Assembly (NCBI RefSeq): GCF_022662495.1
Contig: NZ_JAKPBU010000001.1
Location: 434,001-498,000 of the forward strand
Source of the DNA: Lysobacter sp. M2-1
GTDB taxonomy: Bacteria; Pseudomonadota; Gammaproteobacteria; Xanthomonadales; Xanthomonadaceae
Reading direction: 5' to 3'
DNA: 64,000 nt
The notes under the pieces are model-generated. The model was given only the letters and a program-made list of their open reading frames with translations. It did not search any database and was not told the origin of the DNA. A program made the translations under genes and the position numbers. Of this stretch, positions 39,818-49,477 are shown in pieces (position 1 is the first letter of the stretch; every line of letters starts with the position of its first letter).

Positions 39818-40311
39818 TGCACGCGCCTCGCAACCCGCAGCAGCTTGGAACTCAACGACAGTCGCCGCGCCTTTGCGCGGGTGACGTCGACATCGAAACG
39901 GATGCGGTCGCCTTCGCGCAACAGCTTGATCACGGCGTCGGCGCAGGCGCTGGGCGGCCCGTCGCACACGGTCAGCGCGCCCGCGGCGGCGGCCTCCTCT
40001 GGTAGGACGCGCGAATACAGGACGACATGGCAGCGGTCGGCTTGTCCGGCCGAACCGGTCACGGCGATCTGGTGGCCGGCGACGGTCTTGTTCTGCAGCC
40101 GCCGCAATGCCTCCAGCTGACGTTCGTCCGGGGGCGCGCAGATCAGCAGCTTCTGCCCTTCGACGAGCGTGTCCGACGGCCATTCTGTGAACAACGCGAA
40201 GTTGTAGACGAAGGCTGCTTTGAGCTCCGCTTCCGACACCTGTGCGTGGCTGGTCAGGGCGGCGGCCAACGCTGCCGCCGTAGTCAAGACGATGAGCACT
40301 CGACGCAGCAC
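39814..40311 (-). CDS. YfiR family (DUF4154) periplasmic protein
   Basis: The 165-residue protein has a signal peptide (1-23) and the YfiR core KAAFVYNFALFTEWPSD, with the two cysteine regions LLICAPPDE and DRCHVVLYSR. YfiR binds and represses the periplasmic domain of a diguanylate cyclase. It sits 3 bases after the TonB receptor and overlaps the GGDEF-EAL gene, forming a three-gene operon. Confidence 0.9.
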   Translation of the reverse strand: MLRRVLIVLTTAAALAAALTSHAQVSEAELKAAFVYNFALFTEWPSDTLVEGQKLLICAPPDERQLEALRRLQNKTVAGHQIAVTGSAGQADRCHVVLYSRVLPEEAAAAGALTVCDGPPSACADAVIKLLREGDRIRFDVDVTRAKARRLSLSSKLLRVARRVQ

Positions 40312-40314
40312 CGG

Positions 40315-42396
40315 TCAGAAGCCGTAGGTCGCGCGCAACAGGAAGGTGCGGCCATCCTGCTCGATCGCGTTCTGCACGAACGACGGTCCCGCGGGATCCG
40401 CGTAGCGCTCGTCGAACAGGTTGTAGACGCTGCCCTGCAACTCCAGGCCCGGCACCGGCAGGCGCCAGGTCAGGGTGAGGTTGGCCAGGGTGTAGGCATC
40501 GACCGGCCCGTACTCGGCATCGCGCGACCCGAGGTAACGCGCTTCCAGCCCTGCCAGCAGCCGGTCGTCCGCGAGCGGAACGATCAGGTTCAGCGCGGCC
40601 GCGTGCCGCGGCGAATTGATCGGCGTTTCGCTGCCGCCATCCTTGACGCGCGCATAGCCGTAGCTGGCGCGAAGCGACGCGCCGCCGCGCCAACGATGGT
40701 CGCCGCTCAGCTCGATGCCGGTGGCGTTCGCGCGGTCGAAGTTCTCGAAGATCAGTGGACCGCTGTCCTGCTGATTCGCGACGACCTGGGTAATCAGGCC
40801 GGAAATGCGATAGCGGTAGACCGACGCCTGCCATTGCGTCCGCGCGCCGAGCTGCTGCGACCACACGATCTCGCTCGAACGGATGCGCTCGGGCCCCAGC
40901 GCCGGATTGGCCAGCTGCGAGCCGTCTGCTTCGACGTCTCCGCTGTGGTAGTAGAGCTCGTAGGCATTTGGCGAGCGGTACGCGCTACCGTGGATCAGCT
41001 TGAGCGTGGCGTCCGGCGACCAGCGCTGGATCAGCGCGACGCGCGGGCTGAAGTTGCCGCCGCTGACCGAGTCGTGGTCGAAGCGGACTCCGGCGTTGAG
41101 CAGCAGGTCCTCGCGCAACGCAACCTCGTCCTGGATCAGCACGCCGGCCCGCAGCGCGTGGCGCTCGTCGGCAAGGTAGCTCGCGTAGGGCGACTCGTCG
41201 TAGCTGTACTGGTCGCGCTTCCTGTCGAACTGCGCGTCGACCCCGAACACCAGCTTGTGGCCGGCGAGCGCGGTGGTCACCGCATGCGCGCCGACGCCGA
41301 TCCAGCGCGCCCGGCCGATGTCCCGGCTCAGGCCGTCGGTGGGTGCGCCGTAGGCGAACGCACCGCGGTAATCGTAGGCACCGAACAGCACGTGCGCCGC
41401 GGTTTCGGTGGTCGCGCTCGGCCGCGCGCGATAGTGCGCGCCGAGCAGGCTCCATTCGTCGCTCTCGCGCGAACGGGGATCGTTGAACGACTGCAGATAG
41501 GCCGCGGTCGGCGTGCCCTTCTCGCGGCTGGAGTGGACCAGCGACAGGCCGAATGCGCCGCGTTCGGCCTTGAGGAACAACCGGCGCACGCGCTCGTGGT
41601 CGAGGCCCACGGCGACGCCGTTGTTGGTTTCGGGCGTGTCGAATTCCGGGAAGTAGAGGTCGTCGCCGTCGACGTCGATCGCGCTGGCCGCGATCAGCAG
41701 GTCGCCGCCAGCACCGCTGAGACCATAGCGCGCCGAAAACCCGCGACGGCCGTTGCTACCGGCTTCCACCGCCGCCTGCGCGCCGCGATGGTCGTCGCCG
41801 CGCCTGGTGATCACGTTGATCACCCCGAAAAAGGCGTTGGATCCGAACACCGACGAGCCCGGGCCCGGGACGTACTCGATCCGCTCGATCAGCTCGATGC
41901 CCACCGGAAACTCGAGCCCCGCCGTGGCCTGCTCGTAGATCGGTTCGTTGAGCCGGTGGCCATCGACCAGGAGCAGGAAGCGGCTGCCGTAGTCGCCCGG
42001 GCGCAGGAATCCGCGCGCGCCCAGATAGGTGTAGCCGCGGTCGTAGCTGCTGAACAGACCCGGCAGGCTGCCAAGCGCATCGGCCAGGGTGCGCCAGCCG
42101 AAGGCGCGGATCTCTTCGGCGGTGATCACCCGCACCGCCGAGGGCGCATCGCTCGCGCTCTGCTCGAAACGCGACGCCGTGGACACGCGCACGTCCAGCA
42201 GCTGCTCGAGCGACAGATCGGCCAGGTCTGCGCCGACCGGCGATACGTCAGTCGCCGCGCTTCCCGCCTGCGCCTGCTCCGGGGCGCCGGCGGTCGCCGC
42301 GCCCGCCACGGCCAGCAGCATCGCCAGGGCCGCGCGCCGCGGCCAGCGGCCGCGGATGCAGATTCCCGCGATCGATTGATGTGCCCCTGAATGCAT
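40315..42396 (-). CDS. TonB-dependent receptor of the YfiR-cyclase operon
   Basis: The 693-residue protein has a signal peptide (about 15-38), then LADLSLEQLLDVRVSTASRFEQSASDAPSAVRVITAEEIRAFGWRTLADAL as plug start, a plug with FGSNAFFGVINVITRRG, and a barrel ending RATYGF. The start LxDLSLEQLLDxxV is typical of receptors found with YfiR/GGDEF genes. There is no STN domain. The ligand is unknown; it may report an external compound to the downstream c-di-GMP pair. Confidence 0.9.
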   Translation of the reverse strand: MHSGAHQSIAGICIRGRWPRRAALAMLLAVAGAATAGAPEQAQAGSAATDVSPVGADLADLSLEQLLDVRVSTASRFEQSASDAPSAVRVITAEEIRAFGWRTLADALGSLPGLFSSYDRGYTYLGARGFLRPGDYGSRFLLLVDGHRLNEPIYEQATAGLEFPVGIELIERIEYVPGPGSSVFGSNAFFGVINVITRRGDDHRGAQAAVEAGSNGRRGFSARYGLSGAGGDLLIAASAIDVDGDDLYFPEFDTPETNNGVAVGLDHERVRRLFLKAERGAFGLSLVHSSREKGTPTAAYLQSFNDPRSRESDEWSLLGAHYRARPSATTETAAHVLFGAYDYRGAFAYGAPTDGLSRDIGRARWIGVGAHAVTTALAGHKLVFGVDAQFDRKRDQYSYDESPYASYLADERHALRAGVLIQDEVALREDLLLNAGVRFDHDSVSGGNFSPRVALIQRWSPDATLKLIHGSAYRSPNAYELYYHSGDVEADGSQLANPALGPERIRSSEIVWSQQLGARTQWQASVYRYRISGLITQVVANQQDSGPLIFENFDRANATGIELSGDHRWRGGASLRASYGYARVKDGGSETPINSPRHAAALNLIVPLADDRLLAGLEARYLGSRDAEYGPVDAYTLANLTLTWRLPVPGLELQGSVYNLFDERYADPAGPSFVQNAIEQDGRTFLLRATYGF

Positions 42397-42850
42397 GGAT
42401 CCGACGCCCTTCGACACGATGGCTGCCTGGTCCGTCGGAAGTGCCGCTGTCCGTCGGCCTGTCGGGCGCCTTCGCCGTGCCCGCAGGAGTCGCAACCCGT
42501 CACGGACGTGCGCGCACCATTTTCGATTTGTAACAGGCAAGCAGGATCCATGCCACGCTCGACCAGGCCGCCGCGCAATTTCAGCCGATGGCTGGGTGGA
42601 AGCGACGCACCGGTCTTCAGGTTCGCGGCCAGCCAAGCGCGGCGCGCCGACGTCGTCGTGACTTCGCGTTGGAATCGCAGGCCCCGATCCCGGACCGAGG
42701 CCGAGGACAGCTGCGACCGATCGAGCGCCGTACCGGGAATGGCAGTGCACAACGCCACGAAGTGGCGCTCCATCCGCGTGATTTTGCCCGCCAGCAGCGA
42801 AGCGTCCCCGCAACGCCTCTGCTAGGCTCGCGGCGCACATGGGAGGGGCG
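42397..42850. other. 454-base divergent intergenic region
   Basis: Between the receptor (minus) and the acyltransferase gene (plus). A T/A-rich patch around 42518-42536 (CATTTTCGATTTGTAAC) is the best promoter candidate. I tested it by eye for c-di-GMP and cobalamin riboswitch cores and found none. Confidence 0.4.
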
Positions 42851-44767
42851 ATGACGCAGGCCACGCACGGGCATTCGCAATTCGAGCTGCTGGGACAGCG
42901 CCGCTTCGCACCCTATTTCGTGGTCCAGCTGCTGGGCGCGTTCAACGACAACGTGTTCCGCCAGGCGATCATCGGCCTGCTGGGCTACATGGCCATCGAC
43001 CAGGCGCAGCGCGGGCTGTACACCCAGCTGGCGCCGGCGATCTTCATCCTGCCCTACTTCCTGTTTTCCGCGCATGCCGGGCAGATCGCGGAGAAGCTGG
43101 AGAAATCGCGGCTGATCCGGATCACCACCGCGATGGAGATCGCGATCATGTCGCTGGCGGCGGTGGGCTTCCTGCTGCAGAACATGACCGTGCTGCTGGT
43201 GGCGCTGTTCGCCACCGGCGTGCAGAGCACGCTGTTCGGACCGGTGAAGTATTCGATCCTGCCGGCGGTGCTGCGGCCCGAGGAGCTGACCGGCGGCAAT
43301 GGGCTGGTGGAGATGGGCACGTCGATCTCGATCCTGGTCGGCATGCTGTTCGGCGGGCTGATCTTCGCCGTGGCTGGCACGCATGGGCCGGTGGTGGCGG
43401 GCGTGTCGGTGGTGGCGCTGGCGGTCACTGGCAACCTGGTGAGCCGGATGATCCCGGCGGTGGCGGCGGGCGCGCCGGAGCTGCGCATCCGCTGGAACCC
43501 GGTGCCCGAATCGCTGGCGGTGTGGCGGCTGACCCGCCGGCAGCTTGCGGTGCGCAATGCGGTGCTGGGCGTGAGCTGGTTCTGGTTCACCGGCACGGTG
43601 CTGACCGGCAACCTGCCGGTCTATGCCGAGCAATACCTGGGCGGCACGCCGACGCTGTACGTGTTCGCGCTGGCGGTGTTCTCGGTGGGCGTGGGCGTCG
43701 GTTCGCTGCTGTGCGAGAAGCTATCCGGGCGGGTGGTGGAAATCGGCCTGGTACCGCTGGGCGCGTTCGGCATGAGCGCCTTCATCCTGGACCTGTACTT
43801 CGCGCAGCCGGTGGCCTCGACGATGCGAGGGCTGGACGTGTCGGGCTTCCTCGGGCAGCCGGGCAGCTGGCGGATCGTGATGGACCTGGCGGGGATTGGC
43901 CTGTTCTCCGGCTTCTTCGTGGTGCCGCTGTTCGCGCTGATCCAGAGCCGCACGCCGGGCAGCGAGCTCTCGCGGGTGATCGCGGGCATGAACATCCAGA
44001 ACGCGGTGTTCATCGTGCTGGCCGCGGTGGGCGGGATCGCGCTGCAGCGCGTGCTGGGCTGGACCATCCCGCAGCTGTTCCTGGCGCTGGCGGTGGCGAG
44101 CGTGCTGGTGGCGGTGTGGATCTTCACGATCGTGCCCGAATTCCTGATGCGCTTCCTGAGCTGGCTGCTGGTGCGCACCCTGTACCGGCTGCGCGTGCGT
44201 GGGGTCGAAGCGAACGTGCCGGACGAAGGCCCCGCCCTGATCGTGTGCAACCACGTCAGCTACATGGACGCGCTGATCCTGGCGGCGAGCATCCCGCGGC
44301 CGGTGCGGTTCGTCATGTATTACCGGATCTTCAACATTCCGGTGATGTCGTGGATCTTCCGCACGGCCAGGGCGATCCCGATCGCATCGCCGAAGGAAGA
44401 CCCGGAGCTGATGCAGCGCGCGTTCGATGAAGTCGACGCGGCGTTGGCCGAGGGCGAGATCGTGTGCATCTTCCCCGAGGGCAGGCTGACCCGGGACGGG
44501 GACATCGCGCCGTTCAAGTCGGGTGTGGAGCGCATCCTGCAGCGACGCCCGGTGCCGGTGGTGCCGATGGCACTGCGTGGCATGTGGGCCAGCATGTGGA
44601 GCCGACGCCACGCGTTCGATGAAACCAGCCGCCTGGGCCGCATGCGCGTGCCGCGCCGGTTCCGCGCGCATATCGACGCGGTGGCCGCGCCGCCGGTCGA
44701 CGGAAGCCTCGCGACCGCGGAATTGCTCGAGGCCAAGGTGCGGGTGTTGCGGGGGAATGCGGCCTAG
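42851..44767 (+). CDS. MFS transporter fused to 1-acylglycerophosphate acyltransferase
   Basis: The 638-residue protein has twelve MFS helices resembling LplT (FVVQLLGAFNDNVFRQAII start) over about residues 1-425, then a PlsC domain (about 440-620) with NHVSYMDAL (HX4D) and FPEGRLTRDG. It is predicted to flip lysophospholipid inward and re-acylate it, as the LplT-Aas pair does, but the acyl-ACP synthetase third of Aas is absent. GGGAGGGG lies 5 bases before ATG 42851. Confidence 0.88.
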   Translation: MTQATHGHSQFELLGQRRFAPYFVVQLLGAFNDNVFRQAIIGLLGYMAIDQAQRGLYTQLAPAIFILPYFLFSAHAGQIAEKLEKSRLIRITTAMEIAIMSLAAVGFLLQNMTVLLVALFATGVQSTLFGPVKYSILPAVLRPEELTGGNGLVEMGTSISILVGMLFGGLIFAVAGTHGPVVAGVSVVALAVTGNLVSRMIPAVAAGAPELRIRWNPVPESLAVWRLTRRQLAVRNAVLGVSWFWFTGTVLTGNLPVYAEQYLGGTPTLYVFALAVFSVGVGVGSLLCEKLSGRVVEIGLVPLGAFGMSAFILDLYFAQPVASTMRGLDVSGFLGQPGSWRIVMDLAGIGLFSGFFVVPLFALIQSRTPGSELSRVIAGMNIQNAVFIVLAAVGGIALQRVLGWTIPQLFLALAVASVLVAVWIFTIVPEFLMRFLSWLLVRTLYRLRVRGVEANVPDEGPALIVCNHVSYMDALILAASIPRPVRFVMYYRIFNIPVMSWIFRTARAIPIASPKEDPELMQRAFDEVDAALAEGEIVCIFPEGRLTRDGDIAPFKSGVERILQRRPVPVVPMALRGMWASMWSRRHAFDETSRLGRMRVPRRFRAHIDAVAAPPVDGSLATAELLEAKVRVLRGNAA

Positions 44768-44809
44768 GTCGAGGTTGCGCCTCAAACCGTGCGGCGTGGG
44801 CGTCGGCCG

Positions 44810-44861
44810 CGTAGGGCCGACCTACGGTGGCGGTGCGTTGCGCGCGTAGGTCGAGCCTACG
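44810..44861. repeat. Pair of GTAG hairpins (SMAG/REP-like)
   Basis: CGTAGGGCCGACCTACG (44810-44826) and CGTAGGTCGAGCCTACG (44845-44861) are two tandem inverted repeats with GTAG ends, the style of the SMAG repeats of Stenotrophomonas. They lie between convergent genes and may act in termination. Confidence 0.65.
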
Positions 44862-44892
44862 TCCCCGACGCAGAACGCCAGCGGATACGCGA

Positions 44893-45768
44893 TTAGCCGG
44901 CGTACCAGGTTTCGATCAGCCAGCGGGAGATGGAGATCGACGGCGAGAGCTTCAGGCCGTCCTCGCCGGTTTCGCCGCGCATCGCCTGGCCGATCTGCTC
45001 GCGGGTGAACCAGCGGGCGTCCTCGAGTTCGTCGCCGATGCGGGGCACGTCGGGTTCTGCATCGGCCACGAAACCGAGCATCAGCGAACCGGGGAATGGC
45101 CACGGCTGCGAGGCCAGGTAGCGCGCGCTGCGCACGCGCACGCCCGATTCCTCCAGCACCTCACGCGCGACCGCCTGTTCCAGCGATTCGCCCGGTTCGA
45201 CGAAGCCGGCCAGGGTGGAGTAGCGCTGCGGTGGCCATGGCGCCTGGCGCCCGAGCAGCAGGCGTTCGCCGTCGGTGACCGCGACGATGATCGCCGGGTC
45301 GGTGCGCGGGTAATGCTCGCTGCCACAGCGCGTGCAGCGGCCCTGCCAGCCGCCGCGCTGGAATGCGAGTTCGCCGCCACAGGCGCCGCAGTAGCGGTTG
45401 CGCGCGCGCCAGTGCAGCATCGCCCGCGCCTGCGCGAACAAGGTGGCCTGCCAGGCCGGCCAGTGCGCGGCGGCGCTGCGCAGATCGACGATGGCGGGGG
45501 CGGTGTCGTCGACCGCTTCGGCCGGCAGCGCGAACCACGCCTCGTCGCCGCGCAGGCCGAGGAAGATCGCAACGCCTGGTCCGCCGCCGACCTCGGCGCC
45601 ACGCGGTGCGTGCAGGGCGTGGTCGGAGCCGGCCAGACTGCGACCGTCGGTATCGATCAGGATCACGCGCGCGTCCGGCCACAAGCCGGACAGGGCCGCA
45701 GCATCGTCGCGCAGCGCATCGCTGCGCTCGAGCGGTTCGGCGACGAAGGCGAAGGGAGCGACGGTCAT
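44893..45768 (-). CDS. nudC: NAD+ diphosphatase NudC
   Basis: The 291-residue protein has a zinc ribbon (YCGACGGE and RCTRCGSEHYPR), a full Nudix box GFVEPGESLEQAVAREVLEESGV, and the SQPWPFPGSLM signature diagnostic of NudC. It hydrolyses NAD(H) to NMN and AMP and can remove NAD caps from RNA. I start at MTVAPFAF (45768) rather than an ATG 18 bases upstream. Confidence 0.93.
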   Translation of the reverse strand: MTVAPFAFVAEPLERSDALRDDAAALSGLWPDARVILIDTDGRSLAGSDHALHAPRGAEVGGGPGVAIFLGLRGDEAWFALPAEAVDDTAPAIVDLRSAAAHWPAWQATLFAQARAMLHWRARNRYCGACGGELAFQRGGWQGRCTRCGSEHYPRTDPAIIVAVTDGERLLLGRQAPWPPQRYSTLAGFVEPGESLEQAVAREVLEESGVRVRSARYLASQPWPFPGSLMLGFVADAEPDVPRIGDELEDARWFTREQIGQAMRGETGEDGLKLSPSISISRWLIETWYAG

Positions 45769-45811
45769 GCCGCGATTATCGGGCATGCCCGGAAATGGGC
45801 GCCGCGACCGG

Positions 45812-46198
45812 TCAGACCGTGAACGAGGAGCCGCAGCCGCAGGTCGACTTGGCGTTGGGATTGCGGATCACGAACTGCGCGCCGTGCAGGCTTTCGGTGT
45901 AGTCGACGGCCGCGCCCATCAGGTACTGCAGGCTCAGCGGGTCGACCAGCAGGGTGACCTCGTCGGTGACGATGGCCAGGTCGTCCTCGCCCTGCTGCTC
46001 ATCGAACTCGAAGCCGTACTGGAAGCCCGAACAGCCGCCGCCCTGGATGTAGACCCGCAGCTTGAGCGCTGCATTGCCTTCCTCGGCGATCAGCTCGCGC
46101 ACCTTCGCCGCCGCCGCGGGGGTGAAATCCAGCGGGCGCTGCAGCGAAAGATAGTCCGGCGCCGATGCGGGGGGTGCGGCCTGGTTGAGCGTACTCAT
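45812..46198 (-). CDS. erpA: Iron-sulfur cluster insertion protein ErpA
   Basis: The 128-residue A-type carrier has all three cluster ligands: [11 protein letters not shown] and the C-terminal [11 protein letters not shown]. It delivers 4Fe-4S clusters to apoproteins. The N-terminal extension of about 20 residues is normal for this family in xanthomonads. Confidence 0.95.
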   Translation of the reverse strand: MSTLNQAAPPASAPDYLSLQRPLDFTPAAAAKVRELIAEEGNAALKLRVYIQGGGCSGFQYGFEFDEQQGEDDLAIVTDEVTLLVDPLSLQYLMGAAVDYTESLHGAQFVIRNPNAKSTCGCGSSFTV

Positions 46199-46290
46199 GC
46201 GCCAAGGATGGGGGGTGCCGCGATCGAATCCAAGTGCCGCGCCGCAGCGCGCTGGGAGACCCGCCGACGACTCAACGCGCTCAACCCCGC

Positions 46291-47019
46291 CTACTGCTGC
46301 CCCGGCGCCTGCGCCCCGGTCGCGTCCGCCCAGGTGAACGAGCGCTCCACCGCCGTCCCGCCCTTCGGCTGGAGCCGAACGATCACCCGTACCGGCTTGA
46401 ATCCGGGCGGCAGCAGGACATCGCCTTCCACCCGCTGAAAATACTTGAACGAGTAGTCCACGCCCGGCGCGTCGGGCTGCTGGCGCAGCGAACTCCAGTC
46501 GAGCTGCTGCATGCGGCCATCGCGCGTGCCTTCCACGGACAGCGTCGCCCGGCCCTGGTTGATCGCGCCGCGGTTGAGGTTCTGGGTCAGGGTGGCGACG
46601 AAGTGCCAGGCCTGCGCATCCTGCGGTTTGAGGCTGAGTGCGTGCACCGTCAACCCGCGCCGCTGGCCGGTGGCACCGACGAAGCGTTCGTAGAAGGCCA
46701 CATCGGCACGCAGGCCGGCGATTTCCTCGTCGCGCTCGGCCAGCGTGCCCTGCAGCGCGGTGTTCGCGTTGCGACTGATCTGGTCGGAGCGGGTGAGGTT
46801 GGCGACGTTCTGCTCCAGCGCGGCAATGCGCTCGCGCTGCTCCTCGAGTTGCGCGGACGCATCCCCGGGCGCGGGCGCGAACACCTTCCACAGGCCCCAG
46901 GCGCCGAAGACCAGCGCCAGCAGGAAGACCGCGATGACGGTGTAGGCCAGGCCATGGCCCTGGTGGCGCTCCGGTGCCGGCTTGCCCACGGCTTCCGGTG
47001 GCGGCGAAGGCTCGTTCAT
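46291..47019 (-). CDS. DUF6776 family inner-membrane coiled-coil protein
   Basis: The 242-residue protein has one N-terminal TM helix (about 23-46), a coiled coil ([23 protein letters not shown], about 55-110) and a beta-rich periplasmic C-terminus ([27 protein letters not shown]). It matches the DUF6776 type found beside erpA in Xanthomonadaceae. Function unknown. Confidence 0.8.
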   Translation of the reverse strand: MNEPSPPPEAVGKPAPERHQGHGLAYTVIAVFLLALVFGAWGLWKVFAPAPGDASAQLEEQRERIAALEQNVANLTRSDQISRNANTALQGTLAERDEEIAGLRADVAFYERFVGATGQRRGLTVHALSLKPQDAQAWHFVATLTQNLNRGAINQGRATLSVEGTRDGRMQQLDWSSLRQQPDAPGVDYSFKYFQRVEGDVLLPPGFKPVRVIVRLQPKGGTAVERSFTWADATGAQAPGQQ

Positions 47020-47118
47020 CTTCGAACGTATAGCGAGCCGGTCGCGCATGCGTCAAGCCGGCCATCCGGTTAGAGTCCCCGCGTGCGGCCGGTCCGGCCG
47101 GGTTGTGGAGAGGGCGCC

Positions 47119-47706
47119 ATGTCCGAGGCCCATCTGTTCGCGATTGGCGTACTGCTGGCGTGGCTGGCGGGAATCCGGGTCTATCTGACGGTGTTCGGCG
47201 TGGGCCTGGCCGGCGCGCTCGGCTGGCTGGAGCTGCCCCAGGCACTGGAAGTGGCGCAATCGCCGTGGGTGCTGGGCGTCTCCGGCGCGCTGGCGGTCGC
47301 CGAATTCTTCGCCGACAAGATCCCGGGCGTGGATTCGGGCTGGGACCTGCTGCATACGCTGCTGCGCGTTCCTGCGGGCGCATTCCTGGCCGCGGCGACG
47401 CTCTCTCCGGACACCGGCGGTGACCTCAGCGCGGGCATGCTGGCGACCGGGGCCGGCGTCGCGCTGACCAGCCACCTGCTCAAGGCCGGTTCGCGCGCGC
47501 TGCTCAACACCTCGCCAGAGCCGGTGAGCAACTGGACCGCCTCGATTACCGAAGACGTCGCGGTGGTGGGCGGACTGGCCCTGGCCTTCACCTATCCGTG
47601 GATCGCGCTGGCGATCGTGGTCGGGCTGAGCGTGGGCTTCGCGCTGTTCGTGTGGTGGCTCTGGCGCAAGTTGTTCCGACGCGCGCCGCGGGCGCAGGCC
47701 GGCTGA
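47119..47706 (+). CDS. DUF4126 family membrane protein
   Basis: The 195-residue protein has about five hydrophobic segments and the DUF4126 pattern ([48 protein letters not shown]). Function unknown. GGAGAGGG precedes ATG 47119. Confidence 0.83.
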   Translation: MSEAHLFAIGVLLAWLAGIRVYLTVFGVGLAGALGWLELPQALEVAQSPWVLGVSGALAVAEFFADKIPGVDSGWDLLHTLLRVPAGAFLAAATLSPDTGGDLSAGMLATGAGVALTSHLLKAGSRALLNTSPEPVSNWTASITEDVAVVGGLALAFTYPWIALAIVVGLSVGFALFVWWLWRKLFRRAPRAQAG

Positions 47707-47801
47707 TCTTCACCTGGCCTGCATGCCGTGACGACCGGCCGCCCGTATCATCCTTTCCCGTTATGCCTCGAACACAGGACGAACGCGGACAGGGGAATGG
47801 G

Positions 47802-49460
47802 ATGACGGTGGAGGAGTACACGTCCGGCGCAGCGATCGAGCCGGGTGGCCCCGATGCCGAAGATCCCTACCGCGTGCTCATCGTCGAGGACGACCGTAGC
47901 CAGGCGCTGTTCGCCGAGAGCGTGCTGCACGGTGCGGGCATACGCACCTTGTGGGTGGCCAAAGCCGATGAGCTGATTCCGGCCCTCGACGCCTTCGCAC
48001 CGGACCTGGTGCTGATGGATCTGCACCTTCCGGATTCCAACGGCACCCAGCTGACCGCGGCCATTCGCGGCCAACCGGAGCATGCGCATCTTCCGATCGT
48101 GTTCCTGACCGGCGATCCGGACCCGGAAACCGAATTCCGCGCGCTCGATTGCGGCGCCGACGATTTCCTGAGCAAGCCGATCCGTCCGCGCCATTTGATC
48201 TCCGCCGTACTGAACCGGGTCAAGCGTGCGCGGGCCGCACGCCCCACCAAGGGCGACGGCCGCGATCCGTTGACCGGACTGTCGCGCCGCGACCGGATCC
48301 TGCCGCGACTTGCGCAGGCGCCCGGCGCCCTGCTGGTGGAAGTGCAGCACCTGGCCGCGCTGCAGCAGCGCCTGGGCTATACCGGCAGCGAGAACGCGCT
48401 GCGCGCAGCGGGCAAGCTGCTGGCCGCACTGGCGCCCGAGGCCGCACGCCTCAACGACGCCAGCTTCCTGGTCCTGAGCGATGAGGGGGGCCAGGACGCG
48501 CTGGCCGGGTTCGCGCGACGGATCCGCGACGGCCTGTCGCAACCGATCGAGCATGAAGGCCTGCCGCTGCGCCTGCGCGCCGCGGTCGGCTATGTGGCCC
48601 AGGCCGATTCGGGCGACGATCCGATCGACGCGCTGGAGCAGGCCCTGCGCCGTGCACGCAGCGAAGCTGCCGGCATCGCCGGCTTCCAGCCGCGCGAGGG
48701 GGTGATCGTCGAACCCGGACACGCCTCGGCGCTGCGCGATGCGCTGGAACACGACCGGTTCGAACTGGCCTTCCAGCCGATCGCTGCGGTGGCCGGCGGA
48801 GACGAGGCGCAGTTCCAGGTCCTGCTGCGTCTGCGCGACGACCACGGCGAGATGCTCACCGCGGGCCAGATCATCGCCCGCGCCGAGGCGGCGGAGCTGC
48901 TGGGCGCAGTCGATCGCTGGGTGATCGAACACGCGCTCGCGCTGCTCGCGCGGCCCGACGGACCCAAATGCCTGTTCGTGTCGCAATCCCCGCAGGCGAT
49001 CGCCGAGGATCCGCATGGCGAATGGCTGCGCCAGGCATTGAGCGACCGTGGCGTCGACCCGGGCGCGCTGATCATCGACCTGCGCCTGGACGATGCGCTG
49101 GTGCATGCGCTGGCGGTGGCCGAATTCTGCGAGCACCTCGCGCCGCACGGCGTGCGCTTCTGCCTGGGCCATTACGTGCATGGCGACGAAGCCGCGGCGC
49201 TGCTGCAACGCCTGCCGCTGGCCTATGTCCGGCTGGCGCCGCGCTATTCGCAGCTCGATGCCGATCCGGCCCTGCCCAGCGAATTGCACGCCCTGGTCGC
49301 CGCCGCACATGCCGCGGGCCTGCGCGTGATCGGCTCGCGGGTCGAAAGCCCGTCCGCGGCGGCCACCCTGTGGATGAGCGGCATCGACTACATCCAGGGC
49401 AATCTGGTACAAGGCGCAGGCAAGGATCTCGACTTCGACTTCCACCACTCGGTGTTGTAG
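47802..49460 (+). CDS. Response regulator with degenerate GGDEF and EAL domains
   Basis: The 552-residue protein has a receiver domain (about 20-140: phospho-acceptor D73 in LVLMDLHLPD, K in LSKPIRP), then a GGDEF-fold region whose motif is lost (FLVLSDEGG in place of GGDEF), then an EAL-fold region with FQVLLRLRD in place of EALLRW and DLRLDDAL. Neither enzyme activity is expected; it probably binds c-di-GMP or a partner, as FimX-type proteins do. It is followed 17 bases later by a hybrid kinase, its likely partner. Confidence 0.87.
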   Translation: MTVEEYTSGAAIEPGGPDAEDPYRVLIVEDDRSQALFAESVLHGAGIRTLWVAKADELIPALDAFAPDLVLMDLHLPDSNGTQLTAAIRGQPEHAHLPIVFLTGDPDPETEFRALDCGADDFLSKPIRPRHLISAVLNRVKRARAARPTKGDGRDPLTGLSRRDRILPRLAQAPGALLVEVQHLAALQQRLGYTGSENALRAAGKLLAALAPEAARLNDASFLVLSDEGGQDALAGFARRIRDGLSQPIEHEGLPLRLRAAVGYVAQADSGDDPIDALEQALRRARSEAAGIAGFQPREGVIVEPGHASALRDALEHDRFELAFQPIAAVAGGDEAQFQVLLRLRDDHGEMLTAGQIIARAEAAELLGAVDRWVIEHALALLARPDGPKCLFVSQSPQAIAEDPHGEWLRQALSDRGVDPGALIIDLRLDDALVHALAVAEFCEHLAPHGVRFCLGHYVHGDEAAALLQRLPLAYVRLAPRYSQLDADPALPSELHALVAAAHAAGLRVIGSRVESPSAAATLWMSGIDYIQGNLVQGAGKDLDFDFHHSVL

Positions 49461-49477
49461 CGGTGGGGTCCGGGCCG

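Noticed and set aside
37823-40120. 765-residue plus-strand frame
   Set aside because: Antisense of the intact GGDEF-EAL gene; no domains.
42397-42545. Possible riboswitch before the TonB receptor
   Set aside because: GC-rich folds exist, but I could not match c-di-GMP, cobalamin or TPP consensus cores.
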